Shown here piece by piece: positions 21,598 to 30,944 of a stretch of 64,000 nucleotides of DNA; within the stretch, counting starts at the first letter, position 1, and every line of letters begins with the position of its first letter. This stretch comes from Paraburkholderia guartelaensis (GTDB lineage: Bacteria > Pseudomonadota > Gammaproteobacteria > Burkholderiales > Burkholderiaceae). The notes beneath the pieces are model-generated. The model saw nothing but the letters and a program-made list of their open reading frames with translations, had not been told where the DNA came from and did not search any database. The DNA lies in NCBI RefSeq assembly GCF_004353905.1, contig NZ_SMOD01000004.1:1-64000 (forward strand), in the 5' to 3' direction. The position numbers were made by a program, and so were the translations under genes.

Positions 21598-22983
21598 TTA
21601 AAAATGGATTAACCGAGCCAGATCGTTGAACAACGCGATCGCCGACAGTGCGACGATGCAGGCAAGTCCCGCGCGCTGCAGCACGAGCTGCCAGCGGTCC
21701 GAGACGGCTTTGCCCGTTACGGCTTCAACCGCATAATATAACAGATGCCCCCCGTCCAATACCGGAATTGGGAGCAGATTCAATACGCCGAGACTGATGC
21801 TCACGAGGGCGAGGAACGACAGGAACGCTGAAGGACCGAGTCTCGCGCTCTTGCCGGCGTAGTCAGCGATCGTCACCGGACCCGACAGATTCTTCAGCGA
21901 GGCTTCGCCCGTGATCATGCGGCCGAACATCCGCAGCGAATACACGGCGATGTCCCACGTGCGATACGCACCGAGCCGCACGCTCTCGAGCGGCCCGTAG
22001 CGCACGTCCACGGAAGGCGCCTGCGCCGAGAGCGCCGCACCGATTCGACCGACTTCCTCGCCCGTCTGCGCGTCGCGCTGCAGTGTCGGCGTGACCGTGA
22101 GCGTGAGCGTCTGCGGGTTCTGAGCAGCCTCGCCGCGCGCGACCGTGAGCCGCACGGGCTTGCCCGCATGCGCCTTCACCCAGGCGATGAAAGTGCTTGC
22201 GCTGTCCACGGCCCGACCATCGACGGCACGCAGTTGATCGCCCGCTTGCAGTCCGGCATGTTGCGCCGCACTACCCGCCTCCACGGCCGCCACCCTGAGC
22301 GTGTTGCCGCCCGCCTCGAGGCCGAGCTTCGCCATGAAGTCGTCGTCGAGATCCTTGCTGGTCAGTTGCGAGAGATCGAGCGGGAAATCGTAGGTGCCTT
22401 CGCCATCGCGCGCGGCAAGGACGACATGGCCCTGGTCGAACGCCGTGGCGAGCAGTTTCCAGCGCAGGTCAGACCACGAACGCACGGGCTCGGTGCGGCT
22501 GCCGTTTGCATCGCTCACCGAAAGAATCGTCTCGCCGCCCTGGAAGCCGGCACGCGCCGCCGCCGATTGCGCGGGCGGCGCCGCGACAATGGCCTTCTGC
22601 TCGGTCACGCCGCTCGCGTACACCACCGAAAAGAGCGCGACGGCCAGCACGAAGTTGGCGATCGGGCCCGCCGCGACGATTGCAATGCGCTTGCCGACCG
22701 ACTGGCGGTTGAACGCGTGCGACAAATCGCTTGCGGGAATCTGGTCGGGCGACTCGCGCTCGTCGAGCATCTTCACGTAGCCGCCGAGGGGCAGCGCCGC
22801 GATGGTCCACTCGGTGCCGCTCTTCTTGCTGACCCACTGCACGAGCGGCCGGCCAAAGCCGATCGAGAAACGCAGGACCTTCACGCCGCACAGGCGCGCG
22901 ACGCTGTAGTGCCCGTATTCGTGCACGACGACCAGCACGCCGATCGCCACAACGAATGCGACCAGTTCGGTAAGCAGGTTCAT
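21598..22983 (-). CDS. rseP: Site-2 zinc metalloprotease RseP
   Basis: Intramembrane protease that completes cleavage of the anti-sigma-E factor and trims signal peptides. In the 461 residues, the zinc motif HEYGH is in the first helix (His21, Glu22, His25). Two PDZ domains lie in the middle (LQAGDQLRAVDGRAV in the second). The third metal ligand is in LLPIPVLDGGHLLYY near the C-terminus. The ATG has AGGAGG five bases upstream. Confidence 0.97.
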   Translation of the reverse strand: MNLLTELVAFVVAIGVLVVVHEYGHYSVARLCGVKVLRFSIGFGRPLVQWVSKKSGTEWTIAALPLGGYVKMLDERESPDQIPASDLSHAFNRQSVGKRIAIVAAGPIANFVLAVALFSVVYASGVTEQKAIVAAPPAQSAAARAGFQGGETILSVSDANGSRTEPVRSWSDLRWKLLATAFDQGHVVLAARDGEGTYDFPLDLSQLTSKDLDDDFMAKLGLEAGGNTLRVAAVEAGSAAQHAGLQAGDQLRAVDGRAVDSASTFIAWVKAHAGKPVRLTVARGEAAQNPQTLTLTVTPTLQRDAQTGEEVGRIGAALSAQAPSVDVRYGPLESVRLGAYRTWDIAVYSLRMFGRMITGEASLKNLSGPVTIADYAGKSARLGPSAFLSFLALVSISLGVLNLLPIPVLDGGHLLYYAVEAVTGKAVSDRWQLVLQRAGLACIVALSAIALFNDLARLIHF

Positions 22984-23092
22984 GAGCGCCTCCTGGGCTG
23001 GAAGCAGCGCACCGGTGCGGGATCGGCCCCGAGGTCAGGCTCGCGTGCCTGAGGGGCCGCACGGGCCCTTCCGCAAGCCCCTCGCTGACCTG

Positions 23093-24274
23093 TCAGGCCG
23101 GCACCGGCAGGCTGTCGATGATGGTGTGAGCCGCGCGGCGGGCCGCCGCGTCGGCTTCGAGCACGACTTCGAGACTCGACGCGTTGCGGTTCTCGAGCGC
23201 GTTCAGTACGGCATCCACCGTCTGGGCGATGGCCATGAAGCCGATGCGCCGGTTCAAAAATGCTTCGACTGCAACTTCGTTCGCCGCGTTGAGCGCCGCA
23301 CTCGCCACGCCGCCGGCCGCCAAAGCCTGCATCGCGAGTGCGAGACACGGAAAGCGCGCGTAGTCGGGTTTCTCGAACGTGAGCGTCGCGATTTGTGCGA
23401 GATCGAGCTGCGCGACGCCGGAATCGACACGATCCGGGTACGCCAGCGCGTGCGCGATCGGCGTGCGCATGTCGGGGTTGCCTAGTTGCGCGAGCACCGA
23501 ACCGTCGGCATACGAAACCATCGAGTGGATCACGCTCTGCGGGTGAATCAGCACGTCGATACGATCGCCCGGCAGGTCGAACAGGTAGTGCGCCTCGATC
23601 ACTTCGAGGCCCTTGTTCATCATCGTGGCCGAATCGACGGAGATCTTGCGGCCCATCGACCAGTTCGGGTGCTTGCAGGCCTCGTCAGGCGTCACGTTCA
23701 CGAGCGTCGAGGGCTCGCGGGTGCGGAACGGGCCGCCCGAGGCGGTCAGGATGATCTTCGTGACGCCATCGCGCTGCGCGTTTTCGCGCGGGAAGCACTG
23801 GAACACGGCGTTGTGCTCGCTGTCGAGCGGCAGCAGCACGGCGCCGCTGTCGCACACGGCGTCGATGAAGATGTCGCCCGACATCACGAGCGCTTCCTTG
23901 TTCGCGAGCAGGATCTGCTTGCCGGCCTTGGCCGCTGCGAGCGTGGGCGCGAGACCTGCCGCGCCGACAATCGCCGCGACCACGGTGTCACAGCCATCGC
24001 TCTTCGAGACTTCGACGAGCGCCTGCGGCCCGTAGGTCACGACGGTCTTCGAGCCGGCCGCGCGCAGCTTGCGCTCGACCTGTGCGGCGGTGTCGGCGTC
24101 GCCGACCACGGCCACTTCGGGGGCGAAGCGCAAGCATTGTTCGACGAGTTTCTCGCCGTTGCGATGCGCCGTGAGCGCATAGACCGAGAAGCGTTGCGGA
24201 TGACGCGCGACGACGTCGAGCGTGCTGTCTCCAATCGAGCCCGTGGAACCGAGCAGTGTGAGTCGTTTTTGCAT
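23093..24274 (-). CDS. dxr: 1-deoxy-D-xylulose-5-phosphate reductoisomerase
   Basis: Second step of the MEP isoprenoid pathway: reduces DXP to MEP with NADPH. The 393 residues start at the ATG at 24274 ([20 protein letters not shown], the NADPH loop). Metal- and substrate-binding parts are [24 protein letters not shown] and [20 protein letters not shown]. The longer frame to 24382 overlaps cdsA and is rejected. Its product feeds UppS, encoded just upstream. Confidence 0.97.
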   Translation of the reverse strand: MQKRLTLLGSTGSIGDSTLDVVARHPQRFSVYALTAHRNGEKLVEQCLRFAPEVAVVGDADTAAQVERKLRAAGSKTVVTYGPQALVEVSKSDGCDTVVAAIVGAAGLAPTLAAAKAGKQILLANKEALVMSGDIFIDAVCDSGAVLLPLDSEHNAVFQCFPRENAQRDGVTKIILTASGGPFRTREPSTLVNVTPDEACKHPNWSMGRKISVDSATMMNKGLEVIEAHYLFDLPGDRIDVLIHPQSVIHSMVSYADGSVLAQLGNPDMRTPIAHALAYPDRVDSGVAQLDLAQIATLTFEKPDYARFPCLALAMQALAAGGVASAALNAANEVAVEAFLNRRIGFMAIAQTVDAVLNALENRNASSLEVVLEADAAARRAAHTIIDSLPVPA

Positions 24275-24311
24275 ATTCAAATCTCTAACCTGGTGTCCTG
24301 GCCACGCGCCT

Positions 24312-25121
24312 TTAGCCGAGCAGCAGCATGGCGAGCGGCAGCACGGGCAGCAGTGCGTCGATGCGGTCGAGGACTCCGCCATGGCCCGGCAGGAGTCCGC
24401 TCGAATCCTTCACGCCGGCCTGGCGCTTCATCATCGACTCGAACAGATCGCCGATCACGCTGAACGCGACCAGCACGGTAAGTACGAAAAGCGCACGGCC
24501 GAGCCCGATCTGGGCGGCGAGCGCGGAATACAGCGTGGGTTCGAACGCGTGCAGCGCGATCGCCGCGCCTGACACCACCATCACGGCGGCCCAGCCGCCC
24601 ACGGCGCCCTCCCAGGTCTTGCCGGGGCTGATCGAAAGCGCAAGCTTATGCTTTCCGAATGCCTTACCTGCAAAGTATGCGCCGATATCGGCCAGCCAGA
24701 CCACGAGCAACAGGGACAAAACGAACGCAACGCCGGCCGTGCGCGCCGCAACGAGGGCGTGCCAGCAGGCCGCGAAAACGACGAGCCCGGCGGCCAGCAG
24801 AAAGGCTCGCCAGGCGCCTGCGGCTAGCACCGGCTTGCGCAGCAGCACGTAAGGGCCGGCAATGATCCAGAACACGCCCGCCGCCTGAAAGAGCGGCCGG
24901 GGCGCCGGCAGGCGCGTACTGAGCGCCACGGCGGCCGCCGCGATCACGGCGTAGACGATCGAGCCGGTCGCGCCCGCCTTCAGCAGACGCGCCCACTCCC
25001 ATGCGGCGAAGACGACCACAACGCCGATCAGCGCGCCGAACGCCGCCACAGGCGCGAACAGCGTGATCGGCAGGAAGACTGCCAGCAGGACGAGCGCCGT
25101 AATGACGCGGGTCTTCAGCAT
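24312..25121 (-). CDS. cdsA: Phosphatidate cytidylyltransferase
   Basis: Makes CDP-diacylglycerol from phosphatidate and CTP, the branch point to all membrane phospholipids. The 269 residues hold about seven or eight membrane helices. The C-terminal family signature spans [20 protein letters not shown] and [13 protein letters not shown]. It overlaps the uppS end by seven bases. Confidence 0.96.
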   Translation of the reverse strand: MLKTRVITALVLLAVFLPITLFAPVAAFGALIGVVVVFAAWEWARLLKAGATGSIVYAVIAAAAVALSTRLPAPRPLFQAAGVFWIIAGPYVLLRKPVLAAGAWRAFLLAAGLVVFAACWHALVAARTAGVAFVLSLLLVVWLADIGAYFAGKAFGKHKLALSISPGKTWEGAVGGWAAVMVVSGAAIALHAFEPTLYSALAAQIGLGRALFVLTVLVAFSVIGDLFESMMKRQAGVKDSSGLLPGHGGVLDRIDALLPVLPLAMLLLG

Positions 25122-25891
25122 GAAAGGGAATCGGCGTTCTGGGCGACGACCTGCGCGCTCGTGCGGCCGAAGCGGCGCTCGCGCTCGGCATACGACGCAA
25201 TGGCGCGGCTGAGCGCTTCGGCGTCGAAATCCGGCCAGAACGTATCGGTGAAATAGAACTCGGCGTAGGCGAGTTGCCAGAGCAGGAAGTTGCTCACCCG
25301 CTGCTCGCCGCCCGTGCGAATGAAGAGATCCGGTTCGGGCGCGTAGGCCATGGCCAGATGCTGGGACAGCGTGTCTTCGGTGACGGGAACCGGCGTGCCC
25401 GTGGCCGCGGCTTCCTCGACCAGCTTGCGCGTGGCCTGGAGGATATCCCAGCGGCCGCCGTAGTTCGCGGCGATCGTAAGCGTGAGACGGGTGTTGCGCG
25501 CGGTTTTGGTTTCCGCGCGGCGAATCAGGTCCTGGATGCGTTCGTTGAACATCGACAGGTCGCCGACCACGCGCAGGCGGATGCCGTTCGCGTGCAGGCG
25601 CGCCACCTCGCGCTCAAGCGCGGTGACGAAAAGGCGCATCAGGAACGACACTTCGTCGGTCGGGCGACGCCAGTTCTCGGAACTGAAGGCGAAGAGCGTC
25701 ACGTATTCGACGCCGCGCTCCACGCACGATTCGACGACCGAACGCACGGCGTCGACGCCGCGCGTGTGGCCCGCGACGCGCGGCAGACGCCGCTGGGTTG
25801 CCCAACGGCCATTGCCGTCCATGATGATCGCGATGTGGCGCGGTACGGCCGCCACGTCGGGCACGCGAACGGTTGAGCTGGTATAGGTCAT
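25115..25891 (-). CDS. uppS: Undecaprenyl diphosphate synthase
   Basis: Extends farnesyl-PP with eight isopentenyl units to make the C55 carrier lipid for peptidoglycan and O-antigen. The 258-residue cis-prenyltransferase has the catalytic [10 protein letters not shown] (Asp25) and [14 protein letters not shown]. The substrate motif [20 protein letters not shown] and the terminal [13 protein letters not shown] follow. Frr lies 72 bp upstream; cdsA overlaps its end. Confidence 0.97.
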   Translation of the reverse strand: MTYTSSTVRVPDVAAVPRHIAIIMDGNGRWATQRRLPRVAGHTRGVDAVRSVVESCVERGVEYVTLFAFSSENWRRPTDEVSFLMRLFVTALEREVARLHANGIRLRVVGDLSMFNERIQDLIRRAETKTARNTRLTLTIAANYGGRWDILQATRKLVEEAAATGTPVPVTEDTLSQHLAMAYAPEPDLFIRTGGEQRVSNFLLWQLAYAEFYFTDTFWPDFDAEALSRAIASYAERERRFGRTSAQVVAQNADSLSC

Positions 25892-25963
25892 GGCCGTCGG
25901 ACTGTAACTGCGATAAAAAAGGGAAACCGCCTGAAATCTGGCGAATCTGGAGGCCCTGAGGCC

Positions 25964-26524
25964 TCAGACCGTCATGATCTCGGCTTCCTTCGTCTGGACG
26001 AGCTTTTCGATCTCCGTCACGAAGCGGTCGGTCAGCTTCTGGACTTCGTCGCCGCCGCGGCGCTCGTCGTCTTCGGAAATTTCCTTGTCCTTCACGAGCT
26101 TCTTGAGCTGCTCGTTGGCGTCGCGACGCAGGTTGCGCACGGCGACCTTCGCCGTTTCACCTTCGTTCTTGACGACCTTCGTGAGCTCCTTGCGGCGCTC
26201 TTCGGTCAGCGCGGGCATCGGCACGCGGATCAGGTCACCGTGCGTGGCCGGGTTCAGGCCGAGATCCGACTCGCGGATCGCCTTTTCGATGACCGGCACC
26301 ATCTTCTTTTCCCATGCCTGCACGCCGATCGTGCGCGCGTCGACGAGCGTGAGGTTCGCGACCTGTGAGATGGGCACGGGCGAGCCATAGTAGTCGACCT
26401 GGATGTGGTCGAGCAAACCGGTATGGGCGCGGCCCGTGCGGATTTTCGCCAGATCGCTCTTGAACGCTTCGATCGAGCGCTGCATTTTCTGCTCGGCGCC
26501 CTTCTTGATGTCAGCCACAGCCAT
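25964..26524 (-). CDS. frr: Ribosome recycling factor
   Basis: Splits the post-termination ribosome together with EF-G. The 186-residue length is typical. The three-helix bundle includes [20 protein letters not shown] and the C-terminal [20 protein letters not shown]. The ATG is preceded by GGAGGT with good spacing. It follows pyrH by 92 bp; the gap holds a CTCTCGT/ACGAGAG hairpin without a T-run. Confidence 0.97.
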   Translation of the reverse strand: MAVADIKKGAEQKMQRSIEAFKSDLAKIRTGRAHTGLLDHIQVDYYGSPVPISQVANLTLVDARTIGVQAWEKKMVPVIEKAIRESDLGLNPATHGDLIRVPMPALTEERRKELTKVVKNEGETAKVAVRNLRRDANEQLKKLVKDKEISEDDERRGGDEVQKLTDRFVTEIEKLVQTKEAEIMTV

Positions 26525-26616
26525 TTTGATACCTCCGAACCTTCATAACGGAACGGGCCCGCCGGCGCGCTGATGGGCGGCGCGGCCCGTGTTCGAACCT
26601 CTCGTGAGACGAGAGT

Positions 26617-27333
26617 TTACACGTGGACGAGCGTACCTTCGTCTTCGCCCAGAACAATGCGCTTGAGAGCGCCCGGCTTGACGATGGAAAAAACGCGGAT
26701 CGGCAGCTTCTGGTCGCGGCACAGCGCGAACGCGGTGGCGTCCATCACCTGCAGGTTGCGACCAATTGCCTCATCGAAGCTGATGGTCGAGTAGCGCGTG
26801 GCGGTCGGGTCCTTCTTCGGGTCGGCCGAGTAGACACCGTCGACCTTGGTGGCCTTCAGGACGACTTCGGCGCCGACTTCCGAGCCGCGCAGCGCGGCAG
26901 CCGTGTCGGTGGTGAAGAACGGGTTGCCCGTGCCGGCGGCGAAGATCACGACCTTGCCTTCTTCGAGCTGGCGAATCGCGCGGGGGCGGATGTACGGCTC
27001 GACGACCTGGTCCATGCGCAGCGCCGACTGCACGCGCGCTTCGATGCCAGCGTGACGCATGGCGTCCTGCAGCGCGAGCGCGTTCATCATCGTAGCCAGC
27101 ATACCCATGTAGTCGGCCGTTGCGCGGTCCATACCGGCCGCGCCGCCCGCGACGCCGCGGAAAATGTTGCCGCCGCCGATCACGACTGCGAGCTGGGTGC
27201 CCAGACGCACCACCTCGGCCACGTCTGCCACCATACGTTCGATCGTGGCGCGATTGATGCCGAAGGCATCATCGCCCATCAGGGCTTCGCCGGAAAGTTT
27301 GAGCAGGACGCGTTTATAGGCGGGTGTGGGCAT
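26617..27333 (-). CDS. pyrH: UMP kinase
   Basis: Phosphorylates UMP to UDP. The 238-residue amino-acid-kinase fold starts [20 protein letters not shown]. It contains [26 protein letters not shown] and [17 protein letters not shown] chose the ATG at 27333; eight further codons upstream are unconserved. It is 256 bp downstream of tsf, and the gap holds a strong hairpin (27481-27506). Confidence 0.97.
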   Translation of the reverse strand: MPTPAYKRVLLKLSGEALMGDDAFGINRATIERMVADVAEVVRLGTQLAVVIGGGNIFRGVAGGAAGMDRATADYMGMLATMMNALALQDAMRHAGIEARVQSALRMDQVVEPYIRPRAIRQLEEGKVVIFAAGTGNPFFTTDTAAALRGSEVGAEVVLKATKVDGVYSADPKKDPTATRYSTISFDEAIGRNLQVMDATAFALCRDQKLPIRVFSIVKPGALKRIVLGEDEGTLVHV

Positions 27334-27480
27334 GGAGGTATCCAGGATCGCGCGCAAAGGGCAATAACTTGAAACTGTAGGGGTGAAATACGGCTTCGGG
27401 CAAGCGCCGCCAGAAATAGCGAAGATTTCCGACGCCGCGCACAGCGGGGGACTACCATGCGCGTCGCCGCTACGCTGCCC

Positions 27481-27506
27481 GCCACGGCGGATTGCTCCGC
27501 CACGGC
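27481..27506. other. Perfect 11-bp hairpin between tsf and pyrH
   Basis: GCCACGGCGGA (27481-27491) pairs with TCCGCCACGGC (27496-27506) around TTGC. No T-tract follows on the minus strand, so it is more likely a processing or stability element than a simple terminator. Confidence 0.45.
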
Positions 27507-27589
27507 TTACAACTCAGCTAACTGCGGTGCTGCAACAACTGCGGTTGCCGCCTGCCGCGCAAGGCGCAGCGAGGCGGGCTTATCCGTCT

Positions 27590-28471
27590 TTATTGCTGCT
27601 TTGCAGCAGCGACTTGCGCGGCCACTTCGGCAGCGAAGTCGTCCTGGCGCTTCTCGATGCCTTCGCCGACCACGAAGAGGGCGAACTTCTGCACCGTCGT
27701 GCCAGCAGCCTTGAGCATCTGCTCGATCGTCTGCTTGTCGTTCTTAACGAACGGCTGGTTCAGCAGCGAGACTTCCTTCAGGTACTTCTGGACCGAACCT
27801 TCGACCATCTTCGCGACGATCTCAGCCGGCTTGCCCGATTCGGCAGCCTTCTGCTCGGCGATGCTGCGCTCCTTGGCGATCAGGTCGGCCGGCACGTCGT
27901 CCGACGACAGCGAGACCGGCTTCATCGCGGCGATGTGCATCGCGACGTCCTTGCCCACTTGCTCGTCCGCGCCCGTGTACTCGACCAGCACGCCGATACG
28001 CGTGCCGTGCAGGTACGCAGCCAGCTGGTTGGCGGTTTCGAAACGCGCGAAACGGCGGATCGACAGGTTTTCACCGATCTTGCCGACCAGTGCGAGACGC
28101 ACTGCGTCGACCGTCGAGCCGTCCAGCGCCAGCGCCGACAGAGCGGCGACGTCAGCCGGGTTTTGCGTGGCGACGAGTTCGGCGATCTTCTTCGAGAAGC
28201 CGATGAAGTCATCGTTCTTCGAAACGAAGTCGGTTTCGCAGTTCAGTTCGACGATCGCACCAGCGCCGGCGCCGATGAACGACGAGATCACGCCTTCAGC
28301 CGTGACGCGCGAAGCGGCCTTGCTGGCCTTGTTGCCGAGCTTCACGCGCAGCAGTTCTTCGGCACGCGCCAGGTCGCCGTCGGCTTCCGTCAGCGCCTTC
28401 TTGCATTCCATCATCGGCGCGTCGGTCTTCGCGCGCAGTTCTGCCACCATGCTTGCGGTAATTGCCGCCAT
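27590..28471 (-). CDS. tsf: Elongation factor Ts
   Basis: Exchanges GDP for GTP on EF-Tu. The 293 residues begin with the UBA-like domain [20 protein letters not shown], then [20 protein letters not shown]. The core signature [20 protein letters not shown] follows. Two tandem ATGs occur (28474 and 28471); I chose the second because AAGGAG then sits at the better distance. It is 210 bp after rpsB with a terminator between, so partial readthrough is likely. Confidence 0.97.
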   Translation of the reverse strand: MAAITASMVAELRAKTDAPMMECKKALTEADGDLARAEELLRVKLGNKASKAASRVTAEGVISSFIGAGAGAIVELNCETDFVSKNDDFIGFSKKIAELVATQNPADVAALSALALDGSTVDAVRLALVGKIGENLSIRRFARFETANQLAAYLHGTRIGVLVEYTGADEQVGKDVAMHIAAMKPVSLSSDDVPADLIAKERSIAEQKAAESGKPAEIVAKMVEGSVQKYLKEVSLLNQPFVKNDKQTIEQMLKAAGTTVQKFALFVVGEGIEKRQDDFAAEVAAQVAAAKQQ

Positions 28472-28629
28472 CATTCGCTCCTTGAGTCTGTCTGGTACAC
28501 GCCGCCCGCCTTTCGACGCGGCCGGCAGAAATTCGTTTCCGTTTCCGCCTGCGGTGAAACGCTTTTTTACAGCTGCTTCTACAGGGCTACGGTGCCGCTC
28601 ATATGACGCGGCGACGAAAGTCGCGGCTT

Positions 28630-28662
28630 AAAAAAAAGGGGCCTATGGAAAGCCCCCTTTTC
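28630..28662 (-). terminator. Terminator/attenuator between rpsB and tsf
   Basis: On the minus strand AAAAGGGG pairs with CCCCTTTT around a GC-containing loop, followed by further T residues. It lies 20-50 bp after the rpsB stop. Since tsf is usually co-transcribed, it probably reduces tsf relative to rpsB. Confidence 0.7.
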
Positions 28663-28681
28663 TTGCCGGACACGGGGCAGC

Positions 28682-29437
28682 TTACGCCTCCGAGTTGACC
28701 TCGACGAACTCGTCGTCGCCGTCGTTGCCGCGCGCCGCGACAACCACGTCGTTGACCGCGTTCGCACGGCCTTCGAGGATCGCGTCAGCCACGCCTTGCG
28801 TGTAGAGCGCAACGGCCTTGCTCGCGTCGTCGTTGCCCGGGATCACGTAATCGATGCCTTCCGGCGAGTGGTTCGTATCGACCACGGCGATCACGGGGAT
28901 GCCCAGCTTGTTCGCTTCCGTCACGGCAATCTTGTGGTAGCCGACGTCGACCACGAAGATCGCGTCCGGAATGCCGCCCATGTCCTTCACGCCGCCGATC
29001 GACTTTTGCAGCTTGGCGATTTCACGTTCGAACAGGAGCGCTTCCTTCTTGCTCATCTTCTCGAGCTCGCCCGCTTCCACGGCTGCTTCCATGTCCTTCA
29101 GGCGCTTGATCGAAACCTTCAGCGTCTTGAAGTTGGTCAGCATGCCGCCGAGCCAGCGTGCGTTCACGAACGGCATGCCAGCGCGTTGCGCTTCTTCAGC
29201 GATCGTGTCGCGCGATTGACGCTTCGTGCCGACGAACAGGATCGTGCCGCGGTTCGCTGCCAGTTGACGCACATACTTCAGCGCGTCGTTGTACATCGGC
29301 AGCGTCTTTTCGAGGTTGATGATGTGAATCTTGTTGCGATGACCGAAGATGAAGGGGGCCATCTTCGGGTTCCAGAAGCGCGTTTGGTGACCGAAGTGGA
29401 CACCGGCTTCCAGCATTTGGCGCATGGTAACTGCCAT
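28682..29437 (-). CDS. rpsB: 30S ribosomal protein S2
   Basis: Small-subunit ribosomal protein. The 251 residues begin [20 protein letters not shown] and contain [20 protein letters not shown] and the second signature [19 protein letters not shown]. The ATG at 29437 has GGAG eight bases upstream; upstream frame to 29593 is the untranslated leader. It heads the long minus-strand array and is divergent from map. Confidence 0.98.
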   Translation of the reverse strand: MAVTMRQMLEAGVHFGHQTRFWNPKMAPFIFGHRNKIHIINLEKTLPMYNDALKYVRQLAANRGTILFVGTKRQSRDTIAEEAQRAGMPFVNARWLGGMLTNFKTLKVSIKRLKDMEAAVEAGELEKMSKKEALLFEREIAKLQKSIGGVKDMGGIPDAIFVVDVGYHKIAVTEANKLGIPVIAVVDTNHSPEGIDYVIPGNDDASKAVALYTQGVADAILEGRANAVNDVVVAARGNDGDDEFVEVNSEA

Positions 29438-29853
29438 GAGAAATTCTCCGCTAGGGTTGGGTCTGAAGCCGGCTGCCGTATCGGTGCGCCCTCCCATTTC
29501 CGGAGATCGACGCGCCCGACACCCTGGGTGCGCCGGCTTGCGAGTGTGCTGCCTGAAGAAGATGCTTCCGAATGTTCTTCGCGCACCCGCCAAAATTTGC
29601 TTTTGGCAAAGCGCTCCGCGGCAACGGCGGATTCAGTCACTTCCACGAACTCCGAACGCGAATCCGAAAGATATGGGAAGCGACTTAGCCGAAGAGTATA
29701 GCACGCAAACTGCCCCTTACTCAAGACAGCTATTACCCGCGGAATACGGCGCCGGGCAGGCGCGCCGGATCGCGACCTGCCTTTTCAAAAGTCAGCGACC
29801 ACTGGCATTAGGTGCGATAATTCAATATTCGACTGCATTTTCGGGCGCATACC
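29438..29853. other. Divergent rpsB/map intergenic region
   Basis: About 415 bp without a supported gene. It holds the rpsB promoter (29695-29724, minus) and about 250 bases of rpsB leader. The map upstream region has a GATAAT (29816-29821) as possible -10 without a clear -35. S2 leaders bind S2 in other bacteria, so autoregulation is possible. Confidence 0.5.
29695..29724 (-). promoter_or_regulatory. rpsB promoter
   Basis: On the minus strand TTGAGT (29719-29724) and TATACT (29695-29700) are 18 bp apart, giving a leader of roughly 250 bases before the rpsB ATG. Confidence 0.55.
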
Positions 29854-30675
29854 ATGGCCATTTCGATCAAGAACGAACACGACATCGCGCAAATGCGCGT
29901 CGCCTGCCGTCTGGCGAGCGAGGTGCTCGACTACATCACGCCGTTCGTCACCGCGGGCGTGACGACGGGTGAACTCGACCGCCTGTGCCACGAATACATG
30001 ACCAACGTGCAGGGCACAGTGCCCGCGCCGCTGAACTATCAGCCGCCTGGCTACCCGCCCTACCCGAAGGCGATCTGCACTTCTGTGAACGACGTGATCT
30101 GTCACGGTATTCCCGGCGACAAGGCGCTGAAGAACGGCGACGCGCTCAATATCGATATCACCGTCATCAAGGAAGGGTATTTCGGCGACACGAGCCGGAT
30201 GTTCATCGTCGGCGAAGGCTCGATCCTCGCGAAGCGCCTCGTGCAGACCACCTATGAATGCATGTGGCTCGGCATCGACCAGGTGCGTCCCGGCGGCCAT
30301 CTGGGCGACATCGGCCATGCCATCCAGCGCTACGCCGAAAGCCAGGGCTACAGCGTGGTGCGCGAATACTGCGGCCACGGCATCGGCACGGTGTTCCACG
30401 AAGACCCGCAGGTCCTGCACTACGGCCGCCCGGGCACCGGCATCGAGCTCGTGCCGGGCATGATCTTCACGGTCGAGCCGATGGTCAACGCCGGACGCCG
30501 CGACATTCGCACCATGCCGGACCAATGGACCGTCAAGACGAAGGACCGCAGCCTCTCGGCACAGTGGGAACACACGGTACTCGTGACGGAAACGGGCTAC
30601 GAGGTCCTGACGGTCTCGGCGGGTACGCCCGCCAAACCGGCCATCGTCGCGCAGATGGCAGGCACGGCAGCCTGA
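29854..30675 (+). CDS. map: Methionine aminopeptidase type I
   Basis: Removes the initiator methionine from nascent proteins. The 273-residue enzyme begins MAISIKNEHDIAQMRVACRL. The metal ligands lie in GDALNIDITVIKEGYFGDTS (two Asp), EYCGHGIGTVFHEDPQ (His) and MIFTVEPMV and the later WEHTVLV (two Glu). It is divergent from rpsB, matching deformylase elsewhere in the window as the second N-terminal processing enzyme. Confidence 0.97.
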   Translation: MAISIKNEHDIAQMRVACRLASEVLDYITPFVTAGVTTGELDRLCHEYMTNVQGTVPAPLNYQPPGYPPYPKAICTSVNDVICHGIPGDKALKNGDALNIDITVIKEGYFGDTSRMFIVGEGSILAKRLVQTTYECMWLGIDQVRPGGHLGDIGHAIQRYAESQGYSVVREYCGHGIGTVFHEDPQVLHYGRPGTGIELVPGMIFTVEPMVNAGRRDIRTMPDQWTVKTKDRSLSAQWEHTVLVTETGYEVLTVSAGTPAKPAIVAQMAGTAA

Positions 30676-30944
30676 CCGACGAAAAAAGTGCCGGAAAGCG
30701 CCACATGGTGCGATCCGGCGCAAAATGGATGTGCTCGTAGCGAACGGCCTGCGCCTCGGGCCAAGCCACCCAACGCGAGCGACGCACTGCACGCGCACAC
30801 CGCCCGGCGCCAGCAGCACGATGAGGCAGCTTACCGAGCAGCGGACGCACTAACCGACGAACCAACGCGACCCACCGCCGTCGCCAGGCCGGCCGCGCGC
30901 ACGACCGGCCACCCGCCCAACCACGCCAGACACGACCCGAGCCC

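Noticed and set aside
26560..26616. Possible tRNA (GTTCGAAC motif in the frr-pyrH gap)
   Set aside because: No cloverleaf can be drawn; only a short CTCTCGT/ACGAGAG hairpin is present in a gap of about 90 bp.
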